NCBI RefSeq assembly: GCF_032854445.1
Contig: NC_088299.1
Coordinates: 2,643,001-2,707,000, forward strand
Reading direction: 5' to 3'
Source: Liolophura sinensis
Lineage: Eukaryota; Mollusca; Polyplacophora; Chitonida; Chitonidae
DNA length: 64,000 nt
Shown piece after piece: positions 24,501 to 34,801 of this stretch (position 1 is its first letter; every line of letters starts with the position of its first letter). Below the pieces are notes generated by a model. It saw nothing but the letters and a program-made list of their open reading frames with translations, was not told the DNA's origin and did no database searches. Made by a program: the position numbers and the translations under genes.

Positions 24501-24729
24501 CAAAAATAAAATGTAAGAATGTCACTTTGATTTTGAGTCGTGTGCTGTCATTTGAAACTTCCTTATTTTTTTGTAAGCAGATGGATAAATGCATGCTGAC
24601 AAGTTTCGGAAGACATACCATGACATGAGACCCTTCAAGTTTAAATGGTTTTGGAGCTATCAAAGGAGAAAGTACATAAAGCACAATAATGAACAAGCCA
24701 AATAACGAGATAGCCACGATCAGAAACAT
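15413..24729 (-). CDS. KDSR: 3-ketodihydrosphingosine reductase, complete, ten exons
   Basis: Reduces 3-ketodihydrosphingosine to dihydrosphingosine with NADPH, the second step of de novo sphingolipid synthesis, at the cytosolic face of the ER (family knowledge). Ten exons, all in phase 0, join to 332 residues, the same length as human KDSR as I know it. Seen in the sequence: an N-terminal membrane segment (residues 2-24, then LSPLIAPKP); the Rossmann glycine motif TGGSSGIG (39-46); LINCVG at 120-125, where the family usually has NCAG; the Ser pair of [15 protein letters not shown] (174-175); the catalytic YSASK (Tyr188, Lys192); the signature [13 protein letters not shown]; and the C-terminal [14 protein letters not shown]. 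The start is the only Met preceding the membrane segment. Introns carry SINEs and small TIR elements. Confidence 0.97.
16057..16158 (-). CDS. KDSR: KDSR exon 9
   Basis: 34 codons between TTATAG and CAG|GTAGGA, containing [20 protein letters not shown], very close to the vertebrate sequence. Its first residues ([10 protein letters not shown]) differ from the vertebrate loop, so an acceptor a few codons away cannot be fully excluded. Confidence 0.9.
16235..16495 (-). mobile_element. SINE-C, antisense copy in KDSR intron 8
   Basis: The tail GGCGTACTTAACAATTTTTC comes first on the plus strand, then TCTTCTTGTGGCAGGG and a body matching 630-1000. The head is partly lost. Confidence 0.65.
17137..17220 (-). 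CDS. KDSR: KDSR exon 8
   Basis: 28 codons starting [20 protein letters not shown] after GTTTTTCAG. The donor is CTG|GTCAGT, weaker than the others but in phase. It corresponds to the ETRLISET block of the family. Confidence 0.9.
17830..18040. mobile_element. Palindromic TIR element (family P), copy 1
   Basis: It begins GGCCCCGCAGATCACGAAAG with GACTTCAGTCAAAATTTC. It ends with the inverted counterpart AAAATTTTGACTATCACTG and CCCCGGGGCC. About 210 bp with no coding capacity. It resembles the copies at 20924-21138 and 40413-40575. Confidence 0.7.
18255..18370. repeat. Dispersed repeat also present near 61530-61650
   Basis: GCTTTTCTGATAAGAAATTAATCAAACTT here corresponds to GTTTTTCTGATAAAAAG then TTAATCAAACTT at about 61570. 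Both are followed by a diverged AAAG-TGG-CAA-AAGG stretch. The class is unknown. Confidence 0.45.
18613..18696 (-). CDS. KDSR: KDSR exon 7
   Basis: 28 codons reading [20 protein letters not shown] then FAEEQISK. The PPDTDTPGF block is diagnostic for the KDSR family. Acceptor TTGTTTCAG, donor AAG|GTATTA. Confidence 0.95.
19580..19771 (-). CDS. KDSR: KDSR exon 6, catalytic core
   Basis: 64 codons holding [33 protein letters not shown] and [20 protein letters not shown]. It supplies the SDR active-site Ser and the YxxxK pair. Acceptor CTTTTTCAG, donor GAG|GTGAGC. Confidence 0.97.
20924..21138. mobile_element. Palindromic TIR element (family P), copy 2
   Basis: The left arm GTGATCTTAGACTTTAGT is mirrored by the right arm GACTAAGTCTAAGATCGTTT. 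It ends CATGATCCTGGGGCC. Internal sequence is AT-rich and non-coding. In KDSR intron 5. Confidence 0.75.
21251..21346 (-). CDS. KDSR: KDSR exon 5
   Basis: 32 codons, [20 protein letters not shown] then [12 protein letters not shown]. The SDR Asn region reads NCVG rather than the usual NCAG or NNAG. Acceptor TTCTGTAG, donor AAG|GTAAGA. Confidence 0.95.
21432..21690 (-). mobile_element. SINE-A, near full length, in KDSR intron 4
   Basis: Tail TTTATTTATTTAGTTGG, body with CAGTATTATGGTGGGAGGA, head ending GGCCACGGAGGCCC. I found no clear target-site duplication. Confidence 0.85.
21806..21990. mobile_element. Small TIR element (family T), copy 1
   Basis: The left end AAATGACCTGAAGTTTTG is inverted at the right end as AAATTTTAGGTCACTT. 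The inside has AAATAAATGTCATAAAATA. Related copies lie at 37957-38165, 47515-47681, 48727-48900 and 51343-51429. Confidence 0.7.
22059..22217 (-). mobile_element. SINE-A, partial
   Basis: Tail and body are recognisable (GTACTCAAGAATATTTCCC, GCCAGCATTATGGGG), but there is an internal gap and the head stops at CAACAGCCACATT. In KDSR intron 4, close to exon 4. Confidence 0.75.
22356..22421 (-). CDS. KDSR: KDSR exon 4
   Basis: 22 codons, [20 protein letters not shown] then KE. It contains the conserved ISVDLS strand that follows the cofactor-binding half. Acceptor TGTTTTCAG, donor GAG|GTGAGT. Confidence 0.95.
22769..23037 (-). mobile_element. SINE-A, full length, in KDSR intron 3
   Basis: Tail (TTTA)n, then GATTGATGTTTTACGCC, and a head ending GAGCCAAGGAGGCCC. 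It is one of the closest copies to the consensus in the window. Confidence 0.9.
23214..23273 (-). CDS. KDSR: KDSR exon 3
   Basis: 20 codons, [20 protein letters not shown], matching the Lys-rich helix after the first beta-alpha-beta unit. Acceptor T-run CAG, donor CAG|GTACTA. Confidence 0.93.
23862..23951 (-). CDS. KDSR: KDSR exon 2, cofactor-binding motif
   Basis: 30 codons starting [20 protein letters not shown] and ending SLLARNQ. The TGGSSGIG motif binds the NADPH pyrophosphate in this family. Acceptor TGTTCACAG, donor CAG|GTAAAA. Confidence 0.97.
24619..24729 (-). CDS. KDSR: KDSR exon 1, start and membrane anchor
   Basis: 37 codons from the ATG at 24729 to ATG|GTATGT. They encode one hydrophobic anchor and [18 protein letters not shown], the same architecture as the vertebrate N-terminus. 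Confidence 0.95.
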
Positions 24730-27700
24730 TTTGTTCGTGTTGTCGTTGTGGCTGTTTATCTACGCCATAAACCGGAGAGCTATAAAAGGGGGGATAACTA
24801 TTAGGAACCTTTTTCTTCGTGACACCATTAATCAGGGAAGCCTTCTTGTTGGACTTACAAGCAGCATTATAACCTTTGTTTCTGTTTCCAGTATGGTTTG
24901 GTTGCAATATCAGGTGTACTACACACAATTTTTAACCCTTTTTAACGATATATGGGATCCAGGCCAATGTAAAGTGTTTTAATCATAGCAGAACTTTCAT
25001 AAACAATCAGTTATATTCCAGTTAGTAACGTCTCGCTTCCTAACAATGTTAAGGGATCATAGATATAAAAAGCATGGCAACACAGGTAAAAGAAATATAT
25101 AGAGCAGCTTCATAGTTTCCCAAATTCCTGACAAGGAGCAGGAGTTGACAAATAACATGGAGCTAAACGGGTGAAATGCCGGTTTGCCGATTCCTAAAGT
25201 GATACATGTCCTCCTAGATCATGCTGAAACTATCATATTTGAAGGTAGACCCATTGTGATTACATTTCCAGAAATAATTTCCTACCTAAAAGCAATAGTT
25301 TTCATTCTCTGTGCTAAAATCTTTTTCAGTGCCTATCTCACCTAGGTTAAATTCACTTTGTTTTCACTTCCAGTGCTTTAGTCACGTGACCAAAGAGTGT
25401 GCTTATGATTGGTTCAGAGCATTTATGACATCACTCCAAAACTATGAATTCGTAAACCAGAAAGCTTCATTATTCTGTTGTCTGTCATCCTGTACTGTAA
25501 TTTTCCATTATTATCAGATGTATCTCTCTGAGTATCGTCCAGTGTTGCTGATTTCCCTATGCATGTACCTTCCCACGTTATCTTTCACCTTGTACGAGTG
25601 TCTGCAGTCTTGAATAACGTGGTGTAACGTGAGTTTGGTGCCAATGCTGGATAAGAGGTAAAAAACCTTTGCAGTTCACCTTCAACCTGAGGGCTAGGGC
25701 TTTATATGCATTGTGCTGAAGATTTACCTCCCTTCAGTTAGGGCAACAATCTTATAGTGTAAGTGAAATATTTTTGCGTACACAGTGCTTCAGTGTTCAG
25801 ATGGACAAAGCATCCAACTTAAGTTGAGAGACCTGGATCAAACCTGGCTCGTGTCATACCAAAGACTTTAAAAAATGGTACTTGTTGCTACCTCACTTGG
25901 CGCTCAGCACTGAGAGGTTTGAGCAAGGAAGCAGGACTGGTTGTCCCAGTGTTATAATAATGTGACTGGGTGGGGTGTCTTGTCCGCAGTACTTTCAAAG
26001 CACGGGACTTGCCCTGCCACAAGAAGGCACAATATATGTACACACACGTCATCGTCATGACTGAAAAATTGTAAAACCCCAAGCAACCATACATGTACAT
26101 AGCCTACATACAAATTCTGATTTTTGACAATCTATACACCCAGGTTGAGGAGTTTCTTGAAGCTCAACGACCATGAAGATATAGAAAACATGTGTAGCAT
26201 TCAGACTGCCCAAATAATTTTAAATCTTTAATTTTATGCGGAAAAACTGAAAGTACATTTCTTTATTTGTACCAGGGTTTTAAGATTGCGCCGCCATAAT
26301 CCATCTCCATGTGACTATGGCAAGATATAATACTAATAGTTACTGACACCATATATTTCCGTAATGAATTTAGCCTGCAAAAGCCCCATCAAATTCAGCG
26401 TAGAAGGCTGATGTATCAGTAAATTGCTCCAGTCACCTGTTGTCACACCAAAAGCAAGGGAGATAACCTAGTCAAAACAAAACACATACAGCATTGGCTG
26501 CAGAATATGAGAACATACACTATGCCCACCTCACTGTTGCTGTCCAATGAAAATAACTGTAGTTTGTCTAATGTGGGATAACTGTGTTTACAGTGCTCCC
26601 AAATTAAGTGCCATGCCAGACACCTGACAGGACACCTTGCCCGCTCATAATATAAACCAGGTCAAAAGATCTGTTTCTATGCTCGGAGCTCCATTAAGTG
26701 ATCTTGATGTGAGACATTATCAGGCTTAGTATGCTCAACATAGCCGCGAAATGCACATCGAATAGGAGAAAGAACACAGCTGACAAACTGGTATACATAC
26801 GAAAAAGTTTTCACTTTATTGTGTCGATATAAAATAAGCCATTGTTTACTAATAAACCGACACTGCCTTGGTTCTAGCTAGCGACTACAGATTTACCCGT
26901 GCATAATGGTGCAGGGAGAAGAAACACAGGTGAGCTTTGAGCAGTGACAAGCTTTATACGCAGTTTGGAAGTTCTCTGGCGTAGATAAGTTGATGTGCAA
27001 TAACTTAAGACGTTGATGATAGATACAATGTACATGCAACTTTTAGTTAGATAAGTTGTAGCATGGCAGACATGTTTGTTGGAAAACATACACAGGTACC
27101 AATACACTGATTCTGCATGAAATACAGTAATTATTCTTAATAGCAACCAGACGCAAATTTCCGTCTCTGTTATGACAAAACGGTAACCGTTTGAACATAC
27201 AGCACAAATATGATTGTTCTGTCAGCATTAATTTTAACATTACCGGTACTGAATTCTTGCTCACAGCTAAAGCTATTATTGCACGTTCATCTTATTTACA
27301 GGGCTTACTTTCAAGTGTAGACCAGTTAAAACCAACAACAACAAAAAGTTTTGCCAAGTAACCATGTTGACTTAAATGTTTAAATGCCGAGATAATTTCT
27401 GGACAACGCAACAAAAAGACCAAAATTCTTTGTTTTGTACAGTGAAACCAAAGCAAAAATGAAATAAGTAAGTACCTTGGGCTGTTGGGCAGCTGTAACC
27501 TGTTACGTAAAACACTCATGAAGTTATGGCATGTGTTTAATACAGGTTACTAGATGCATGTAACAGGTAGGGTCTGCCACAGTGGACATCTGACATCTAC
27601 ATTTATCACTGGCTTCACGTCAACATAGCTCTCACAACGAACTTGCGATTCCAAAACAGACACCAGGAAAATAAAAACTGGTACTTCAAATGTAAAGCTT

Positions 27701-30700
27701 TGCACTGTACAGAAGTCATCATCCTATTTGATCTGGACAGGTGCAGTATCAGTGCAGTAGAAATACCACACCTTTACATCGTCAAATTCTGAAAAGTTTA
27801 CTTTCAGTAGTAAGGCAACACCAATATTATTTTGTGTTATACAAGCAGACACCAACAAACCCAAGAATAAAAATAATTCAAAATCCACCCTTTCATTTTA
27901 TCTCATCTTAATGTTTTAGGTGATTTTCCTATTTTCAAGGCTTTCAATTGCACAAATATGTCTTTAATGGGAAAAATTGCTGGGACAGTCCACATTTCCC
28001 CTGAACAGTAGATGATTTTTCAGTTTTATTTTTCAACCCTCCTCTAATATTGAGAAAAACCTTCATTCTGCCAATAAAACAAAAATTAAAATGGGCGTCG
28101 CCTAAACTCTGTAAGGCCCTGGGAAATCGTGTCTGATTTTTCTAGGAAATTCATAAATTACCACTTTATGGTATTCATTATTTTCTACATGGGAACATCA
28201 GTGAGACTTTAAAGTATCAGTACTGCTATCTCATGACACTGCAGAGTATTTCAGCATACAACATATCAATAAAAAAATGTAATAACAAAGACACTAACAA
28301 TGTAAAGGTAAAAATTACAAGTTGAAAAACAATAATAAAAGCATGAGGACAGAGATATAACTCATTAGTTGACAATTTTCTCACCTTTGTGATTTTAAGC
28401 GAGCATATCCCCTAGTTTCAGTTACCTGTATTTTCCTCACTGACGATAACTCAACATCCAATGCTGAGCGCTTATCACTATCTACGCAGACAAATGTACA
28501 TCACAATTAGACAAAGGGCCATGAATAAATTAACGTTATCTATTAAACAGATCATCAGTGAAGATGATGACCTGGCTACACTACCACAACAGCTACAATA
28601 TTACAATCAGCAGCCATCTGGGAAATGAGGGCTGAATGTGAGCGTAAATAGCACGGGTATAGGCCAGTACACATAGTACATATCTGGGCCTGTTTTCATT
28701 AAACTTCCAAACTTCTATTAACTGCTGATAAAAGCTGGTAGTTTTTTTGGCTCTCGACATCCAAGAATTCCTCGAAAATAAAACTTCGAACACTACATAG
28801 AACTCGAATAGCTTAGCTATTAAAGCAAAACACTTCTGCTTAAACTTTCTACACTAGAGATTCTTGGGAAAAAATCAATATTTGTTAATCAAATTAAATT
28901 TTCAGTATTTACTTACAATAGCCCGCAAATATCACATTCGTGTCTGTACTATTTATAGTGTTATAAAGTTTGAAAAACTTATGTGAGCCAGCTTTTAAAA
29001 TTAAGGAACTTTATTTTTTTTAACAATAATACACTGTATGTGCACAGACGAGCTCATATTTGTGAAAGGTAGTTATTTGGGCTTTTCTAAAATAATGGCA
29101 TTAACTGTAATGAATTTGTGCTGATTCATTTCTTTTGACAAAATTCTAGGGCATAGACTTTTTAAGCAAAAAAATTTACGAAGTTTCGAGAAACCAGGCC
29201 CAGCCGAGTGACGTATTCATCCACATAATTGAGTTCTGTAGAGTTGGTTAGAAATCAGGCGTGTCATCGGCGAGTCAACGCCTTTTCAAATACATTGTAC
29301 AGGCAGCACCAGCTCAATCCGTGTCACAGCAGTTCATAGTTGCACAAAAAACAATCAATTAACAACAATCACTGAACAGCAATCATTTATGTTGTAGCTC
29401 AAAGTTCACAACAGTTGAAGACCTGAACAGCAAACAGTTCACAAACTGATATTTTCTCTAAGTCCTCTATAACATGCTGATTAGCTTGCCAGTTCTTTTA
29501 GGGATCATGAAGGCCATCTGTTAGAAGTGACAGGCAAACCATTAACATGAGAGTTGGCCCAACCTTTTTCACGACTTGATAGCAGTAATATTTAGAACGG
29601 ACAGAAAAATATTGATTGTTTAGCTAAGTGTATTTACATGCATTAAAGTGATACATTCATGACATGACATGCTGTTTTCAAGCACAGAAGATAGCTAAGT
29701 AAGCTATGAGCAGCAAGCCACATAGAGAAGAACATCGGGTTCACCTCACTACATAATGTATGAAATAATGACAAAAAAGACGAGATTAGAAAACTTCTCA
29801 ACGTAAATCAATGGAAGTCGAAATGAACCATTTTTAAGTGGTATAAAATGATACAATGACAATGTGAAACTCCTTTGTTTGTGATCTGATCAACAGCCTG
29901 TCTGAACACCGACTGATCAGAAATTGCACTTCTTTGTTCTTCTCATTCTCAAATATGATCTAGCGATTAGGAGTTCAAACCCAACATTTGGCAGTGATAG
30001 CCCCACCAGGACAAAACTGCGGGAGTCGGCCGTTGGTGGATCAGACAGACTGGAAGAGCCACAACCAAAAAATTGTAATGGAAATCCAGAAGTTATGGTG
30101 GGGGTCACAGAACTCTGCAGTAGCTTCCTCTCACTCAGCACCATGTCATTTAAAGTCACAAGTTACACATTGGTCCTTCAGTAGTAAAATTCTGACAATT
30201 ATCTCCACTTTTGAATGGGAGCGCACTTTCTCCTTGCGTACTGTTGTCCTACGTCTTTGTTCTTCAGGGTGATGCAGTTAAAATATTGATTTCTTTTTGT
30301 TCTTCTTGTCACTGAAATGTAAGAAGTTTTTCATTAATATTTATCTGCAAGAAATTTATTCCCACTATGTATTTTGCTTGTATATCAAAACTTTTTGAAT
30401 CCTCACGAGACATAAATGAGAAAAACAACACAGTACCTGTTCACTAAATTCGCACAATTACATAAAAACTCCAACAACATACAAAGCCCACAAAAGTTTT
30501 CACAGTTAAATGTAAATGAATTACAAAAATGTCACTAGCTATGGCGTTAACACCACTAATGGAGCACAGAGCCATAGGTGGGAAATGGTCTGTAAATGCT
30601 AGAGAGAAAACAGTTTTATTTCATAAACAGCTGATAGTCTTACTGTGTGTGAGCAGACAGCTCGATTATTTTTGCACTGAACAGTTTGTTTTACCTGGGT

Positions 30701-30715
30701 ATATTTGTACTACAT
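24730..30715. other. Intergenic region between KDSR and the septin 3' end
   Basis: About 6 kb with no exon I can support. Only a SINE-C copy (25790-26095) is recognisable. It should hold the KDSR promoter (just above 24729); I see no clear TATA box or other core element. Confidence 0.4.
25790..26095 (+). mobile_element. SINE-C, sense copy
   Basis: The head word ACCTGGATCAAACCTGG, the body with CCCTGCCACAAGAAGGCAC and the tail CATGACTGAAAAATTG all match 630-1000. Confidence 0.7.
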
Positions 30716-30719
30716 GAGT

Positions 30720-31700
30720 AGTGGATAGTTGTATTGTGTGAACAGCATTCATATGTATTGTGTGAGCAGTGGACAGCTGTATTGTGAACCGCAGATGGCT
30801 GTATTGTGTAAGCAGTGGAACAGCAGAGTTGTGCTGTGCGAGCAGCGGACAGCTGTATTGTGAACAGCAGAGTTGTGCTGTGCGAGCAGCAGATAGCTGT
30901 ATTGTGTGAGCAGCAGATAGCTGTATTGTGTGAGCAGCAGACAGCTGTATTGTGAACAGCAGAGTTGTGCTCTGCGAGCATCAGATAGCTGTATTGTGTG
31001 AGCAGTGGACAGCTGTATTGCGAGCATCAGATAGTTGTATTGTGTGAGCAGCAGATAGCTATATTGTGTGAGCAGCAGACAGCTGTATTGTGAACAGCAG
31101 AGTTGTGCTCTGCGAGCAGCATACAGCTGTATTGCGTACAGCAAAGTTGTGCTGTGCAAGCAGCAGATAGCTGCTTTGTGAACAGTGAAGTTGTGCTGTG
31201 TGAGCAGTGGACAGTAGTATTGTGAACAGCAGATAGCTGTATTGTGTGAGCAGTGGACAGCTGTATTGTGAACCGCAGATAGTTGTATTGTGTGAGCAGC
31301 AGACAGCTGTATTGTGAACAGCAGAGTTGTGCTCTGCGAGCAGCAGATAGCTGTATTGTGTGAGCAGCAGACAGCTGTATTGTGAACAGCAGATAGTTGT
31401 ATTGTGTGAGCAGCAGATAGCTGTATTGTGCAAGCAGCAGACAGCTGTATTGTGAACAGCAGAGTTGTGCTGTGCGAGCAGCAGATAGCTGTATTGTGCG
31501 AGCAGCAGACAGCTGTATTGTGAACAGCAGAGTTGTGCTCTGCGAGCAGCATACAGCTGTATTGTGTACAGCAAAGTTGTGCTGCGCAAGCAGCAGATAG
31601 CTGTTTCGTGAACAGTGAAGTTGTGCTGTGTGAGCAGTGGACAGTAGTATTGTGAACAGCAGACAGCTGTATTGCAAACACTCCAGCTGTATTGTATGAG
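30720..31700. repeat. 22-24-bp minisatellite with 430-bp higher-order period
   Basis: Units such as GTATTGTGTGAGCAGCAGAT repeat for about 1 kb. A segment of at least 140 bases starting AGCAGCAGACAGCTG at 31071 recurs at 31501 with only a few changes, giving a 430-bp higher-order repeat. Three minus-strand frames stay open here because of the repeat. The array resumes after a SINE-B insertion, at 32046-32220. Confidence 0.93.
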
Positions 31701-31717
31701 CAGCAGATAGTTGTACT

Positions 31718-32045
31718 GAGTGAGTGAGTGAGCGAATGCCTGGGATTTAACATAGTATTTAACAATTTTTCAGTCATATGATGATGACGGAGTCCTTAGA
31801 GTACATGTATGTGTAATGTGCCTCTTTTTTTTCCACTGCTCTTTTATCTAGTGCTGCTTCGCTTAGACAACTTACCGAAGGCTAGTAAGCGGCCTTGCCC
31901 AAGCCATTATACTGTTATAGGTCAACCAATTGTTGCACCTTAATCTCCTTAATGGTAAATGCCAAGTGAGGAAGTCACAACTTCCTCTTTTTAAGTCTTA
32001 AGTGTGACCCGACCCAGGATTGACCCTGGATCTACTGCTCTTGAA
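31718..32045 (-). mobile_element. SINE-B inserted inside the minisatellite
   Basis: GAGTGAGTGAG then TTTAACAATTTTTCAGTC, followed by the SINE-B body down to GACCCTGGATCTACTGCTC. The minisatellite unit GTGAGCAGCATACATCTG continues right after it, so the array was split by the insertion. Confidence 0.75.
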
Positions 32046-32220
32046 GTGTGAGCAGCATACATCTGTGTTGTGTGAACAGCAGGTAGTTGTATTGTGTGAG
32101 CAGCATACATCTGTATTGTGTGAACAGCAAAGTTGTATTGTGCACACAGCTGACTTGTATTGTTTTATCACTGGAGAATTCCGCTGTATGGGCAGTTGAC
32201 AGCTGTAATGTGTGGGCATA
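32046..32220. repeat. Remainder of the split 24-bp minisatellite
   Basis: GTGTGAGCAGCATACATCTG, GTGTGAACAGCA and GTATTGTG units continue and decay rightward. Confidence 0.8.
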
Positions 32221-32754
32221 AATGTGTATTTTAATATCTGTTGCTTTTTCCCAATATTAATATACTAGCTTTCAAAATGTACAACGATCTTGATAAGGTT
32301 CCACAATCAACAAAAACAAAAACAGAAGACAGTGAGCAGCCAAAGCACATTCAACCATGCATTAAAAGTATGGTGGGGATAAGTGGGTTGGAAAGATGTG
32401 TGTCAAAAATATCAAATGACAAGACCACCGTTTACAGCCCCAAAATTTTGTCCATGACTAAATTTTGCCAGATTCCAAAACTTCAGTTCAGGTTAAGGAG
32501 CCGATAGTTCAAAAGTGTATTATAAGTTAAGCCAGGTTTAAACCTTAACTCCAGTTTTGTTCTAATGCAAAATGCATGACTATATAGTTTATACCGGGAG
32601 TTTTAGCGGTTAATGCACTTTTGAACAACTGCCCTCAGCTGAACACGTGTTAGGTTTGTTAAGAAGGTGGGTAATACACTCCTACCAGAACAGATTTGGT
32701 AGCGCGACCTCTACGAGACACATGAATGTAAACCTTCAGCTCAATATAAGAGGT

Positions 32755-32815
32755 ATTTATTTATTTGACTGGTGTTTTACACCGTACTCAAGTATATTTG
32801 ATTTATATGATAAGT
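32755..32815 (-). mobile_element. SINE-A tail fragment
   Basis: TATTTATTTATTTGACTGGT and CACCGTACTCAAGTATATTT only. Confidence 0.65.
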
Positions 32816-33180
32816 ACACAAAACTCATACACAAATAAGACTGTCTTGTTTTTTGGTGTTTTTGTGGTTTGAATCTATGATGGAATATTCCTCTTTTGTA
32901 ACTGTCCTTCATATGTAATAAAACCTGAGCACCATGCACATGCAAGGGAGATAAGTGGCTAAGTGTTTTCATTCATGCATACATATAGCAAAGGATACAT
33001 GTGAAATACTGTCCACTTGAATACTTGCTTTTTTTTTTCTCTCTAGTTTGTGTTACACCAAATTTGGCTAACAGTATATGTTTGGGTCAGCATTTGCTCT
33101 TGTTAGATTTCCAACAAAAACCTAACTATGGTCAAATAAATTCCTGAGTGTAGTATTAACCACAAAACATCATAAAAAAA

Positions 33181-33186
33181 TTTATT
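33181..33186 (-). terminator. AATAAA poly(A) signal close to a septin stop
   Basis: On the minus strand AATAAA follows the TAG at 33198-33196 by about nine bases. It fits exon 11 being terminal in at least one transcript. Proximity alone does not prove use. Confidence 0.35.
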
Positions 33187-33195
33187 TTGTGGCTG

Positions 33196-33453
33196 CTAGC
33201 AACCCTGCATGTACTTTGGAAAAATGCTAGTCTGATGAAAAAAACAGGTGATTGTTAGCTGTGTAAGGGGAGGTAAGTGATGCCAGACACAAAAGCCACA
33301 CTGGGACAACACTGACTCTAAGGACCTCTGTTTCTCTGTCTCCTGTGTGTCCTCCCACGTATGTTTCTCCTTCTCGAATGCCTTCCACTTCTCGTCCAGC
33401 TCTTTCTTCTGCTGTTCAAGACTCTTCTTCATTTGCTCAGCTCGTCTCTGCAA
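33196..33453 (-). CDS. SEPTIN7: Septin exon 11, end of coiled coil
   Basis: [20 protein letters not shown] continues the coiled coil after the acceptor GTTGTAG. After about residue 47 of the exon the sequence becomes unlike septins ([16 protein letters not shown]) up to TAG. Either this is a lineage-specific tail or an unrecognised donor lies near 33310 and a further exon completes the protein. Confidence 0.8.
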   Translation of the reverse strand: MQRRAEQMKKSLEQQKKELDEKWKAFEKEKHTWEDTQETEKQRSLESVLSQCGFCVWHHLPPLTQLTITCFFHQTSIFPKYMQGC

Positions 33454-34766
33454 CTACAACAAGCAAGCGGAAGACTACTTTACCTCGTCTCCTATAACTG
33501 CTGGCACAGATTCATACTGAAATAAAACAGTTTGGGAAAAAGAACAGACACTGCCATGAGACACTGTTTAGCAGCCTCTAAAATGAAAAATATATGCAAA
33601 TGCAGTGTGGGGTATTTTAAACCAAAGTTATTTATTCGATTCATGTTTTATGCCATGCTCGCTTACATTTCATTTATACTAGGGCGGCAAATATTCTGGT
33701 GGAAGAAAACCGGGCAGAGCCTGCAAGAAACCATGTGCAGGTTGTTGGCAAACCTTTCCATGTAGGACAAGAAGAAAAAATCCCATGTTTTACCAGCACA
33801 AAATTAAGTTAACGGGTTGGGACTCAGATCCTGACAAAATTACTAACAACATGAATGATATTCAGGTATCTCAGACAGAATCATCATTTAAATTAGATAA
33901 TAATTAATTATTTACTTGAATGGTGTGTTACTTCACTTATACAACAGTGGCCAGCATGATGGTGGGAGAAAGGCAAAGCCCAGGGGATACCCACTTCTAT
34001 TAGCAGACCTTCCCACATACGACTGGAATGGAAGCCAGCACGAGTGAACTTGAACTCACAGCGACCCCATTGGTGAGGGCCTTTAATTGTGCTTTGCTAA
34101 GGCGTTAATCACTTGGTCATGGAGTGAGTGAGTGAGTGCTTGGGGTTTAACGTCGTACTCAACAATTTTTCAGTCATATGACGACAAAGGAATCCTTAGG
34201 GTGCATGTACGCGTCATGTGCCTCCTTGTTGCAGGACGGATTTCCACCGCTCTCTTATTTAGTGCTGCTTCACTGAGACGACTTACCAAGTAAGCCGCCC
34301 CGCCCTAGCCATTACACTGATACGGGTCAACCAGTCTTTGCACTATCCCCTTCATGCTGAAGTTACAACTTCCTCTTTTAAAGTCTTAGGTGTGACTTGA
34401 TCAAGGATTGATCCTGGATCTACCGGTCCCGAAGCCGACGCTCTACCAACTATGCTATCCGGGCCGGTCACTTGGTCATGGAGGCCCCTTGAATTATATA
34501 ATGATCTCAAATGTATACATGAGACACATATGTTGTATTTTTTCACAGGAAATCTTACATCTATCTCGGAATCCTTCAGCTTCTGTTTCTTCTCTTTCAC
34601 TTTCATTTCAAACACTTGTTCCATTTCAGCTTCCATCTTCTTCATTTTAGCCTCGTGTTCTTTCTTCTCTTCTTGCATCTGTGTTAGAGGATCTCTGCAG
34701 ATTGTCAGAAAAATTGATCAGTAATTGACATTTCATTAATACCATTCCATTTTAAAGAAAGCTTTT

Positions 34767-34801
<35 letters not shown>

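Noticed and set aside
28384-28500. Possible terminal septin exon on the minus strand (KRSALDVELSSVRKIQ, donor-like GTAACTG)
   Set aside because: No clear acceptor, no match to known septin C-termini, and the phase cannot be fixed because the donor of exon 11 is unknown.
30749-31777. Long minus-strand frames (342, 216 and 176 codons) rich in Cys, His, Asn and Thr
   Set aside because: They lie entirely in the 22-24-bp minisatellite, overlap in all three frames, and result from the repeat lacking stops on one strand.
34430-34467. tRNA gene at the GCATAGTTGGTAGAGC-like region
   Set aside because: It has A and B box similarity but no complete cloverleaf, and is attached to a SINE body and tail. 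It is the SINE-B promoter, as are similar heads of SINE-A and SINE-C copies.
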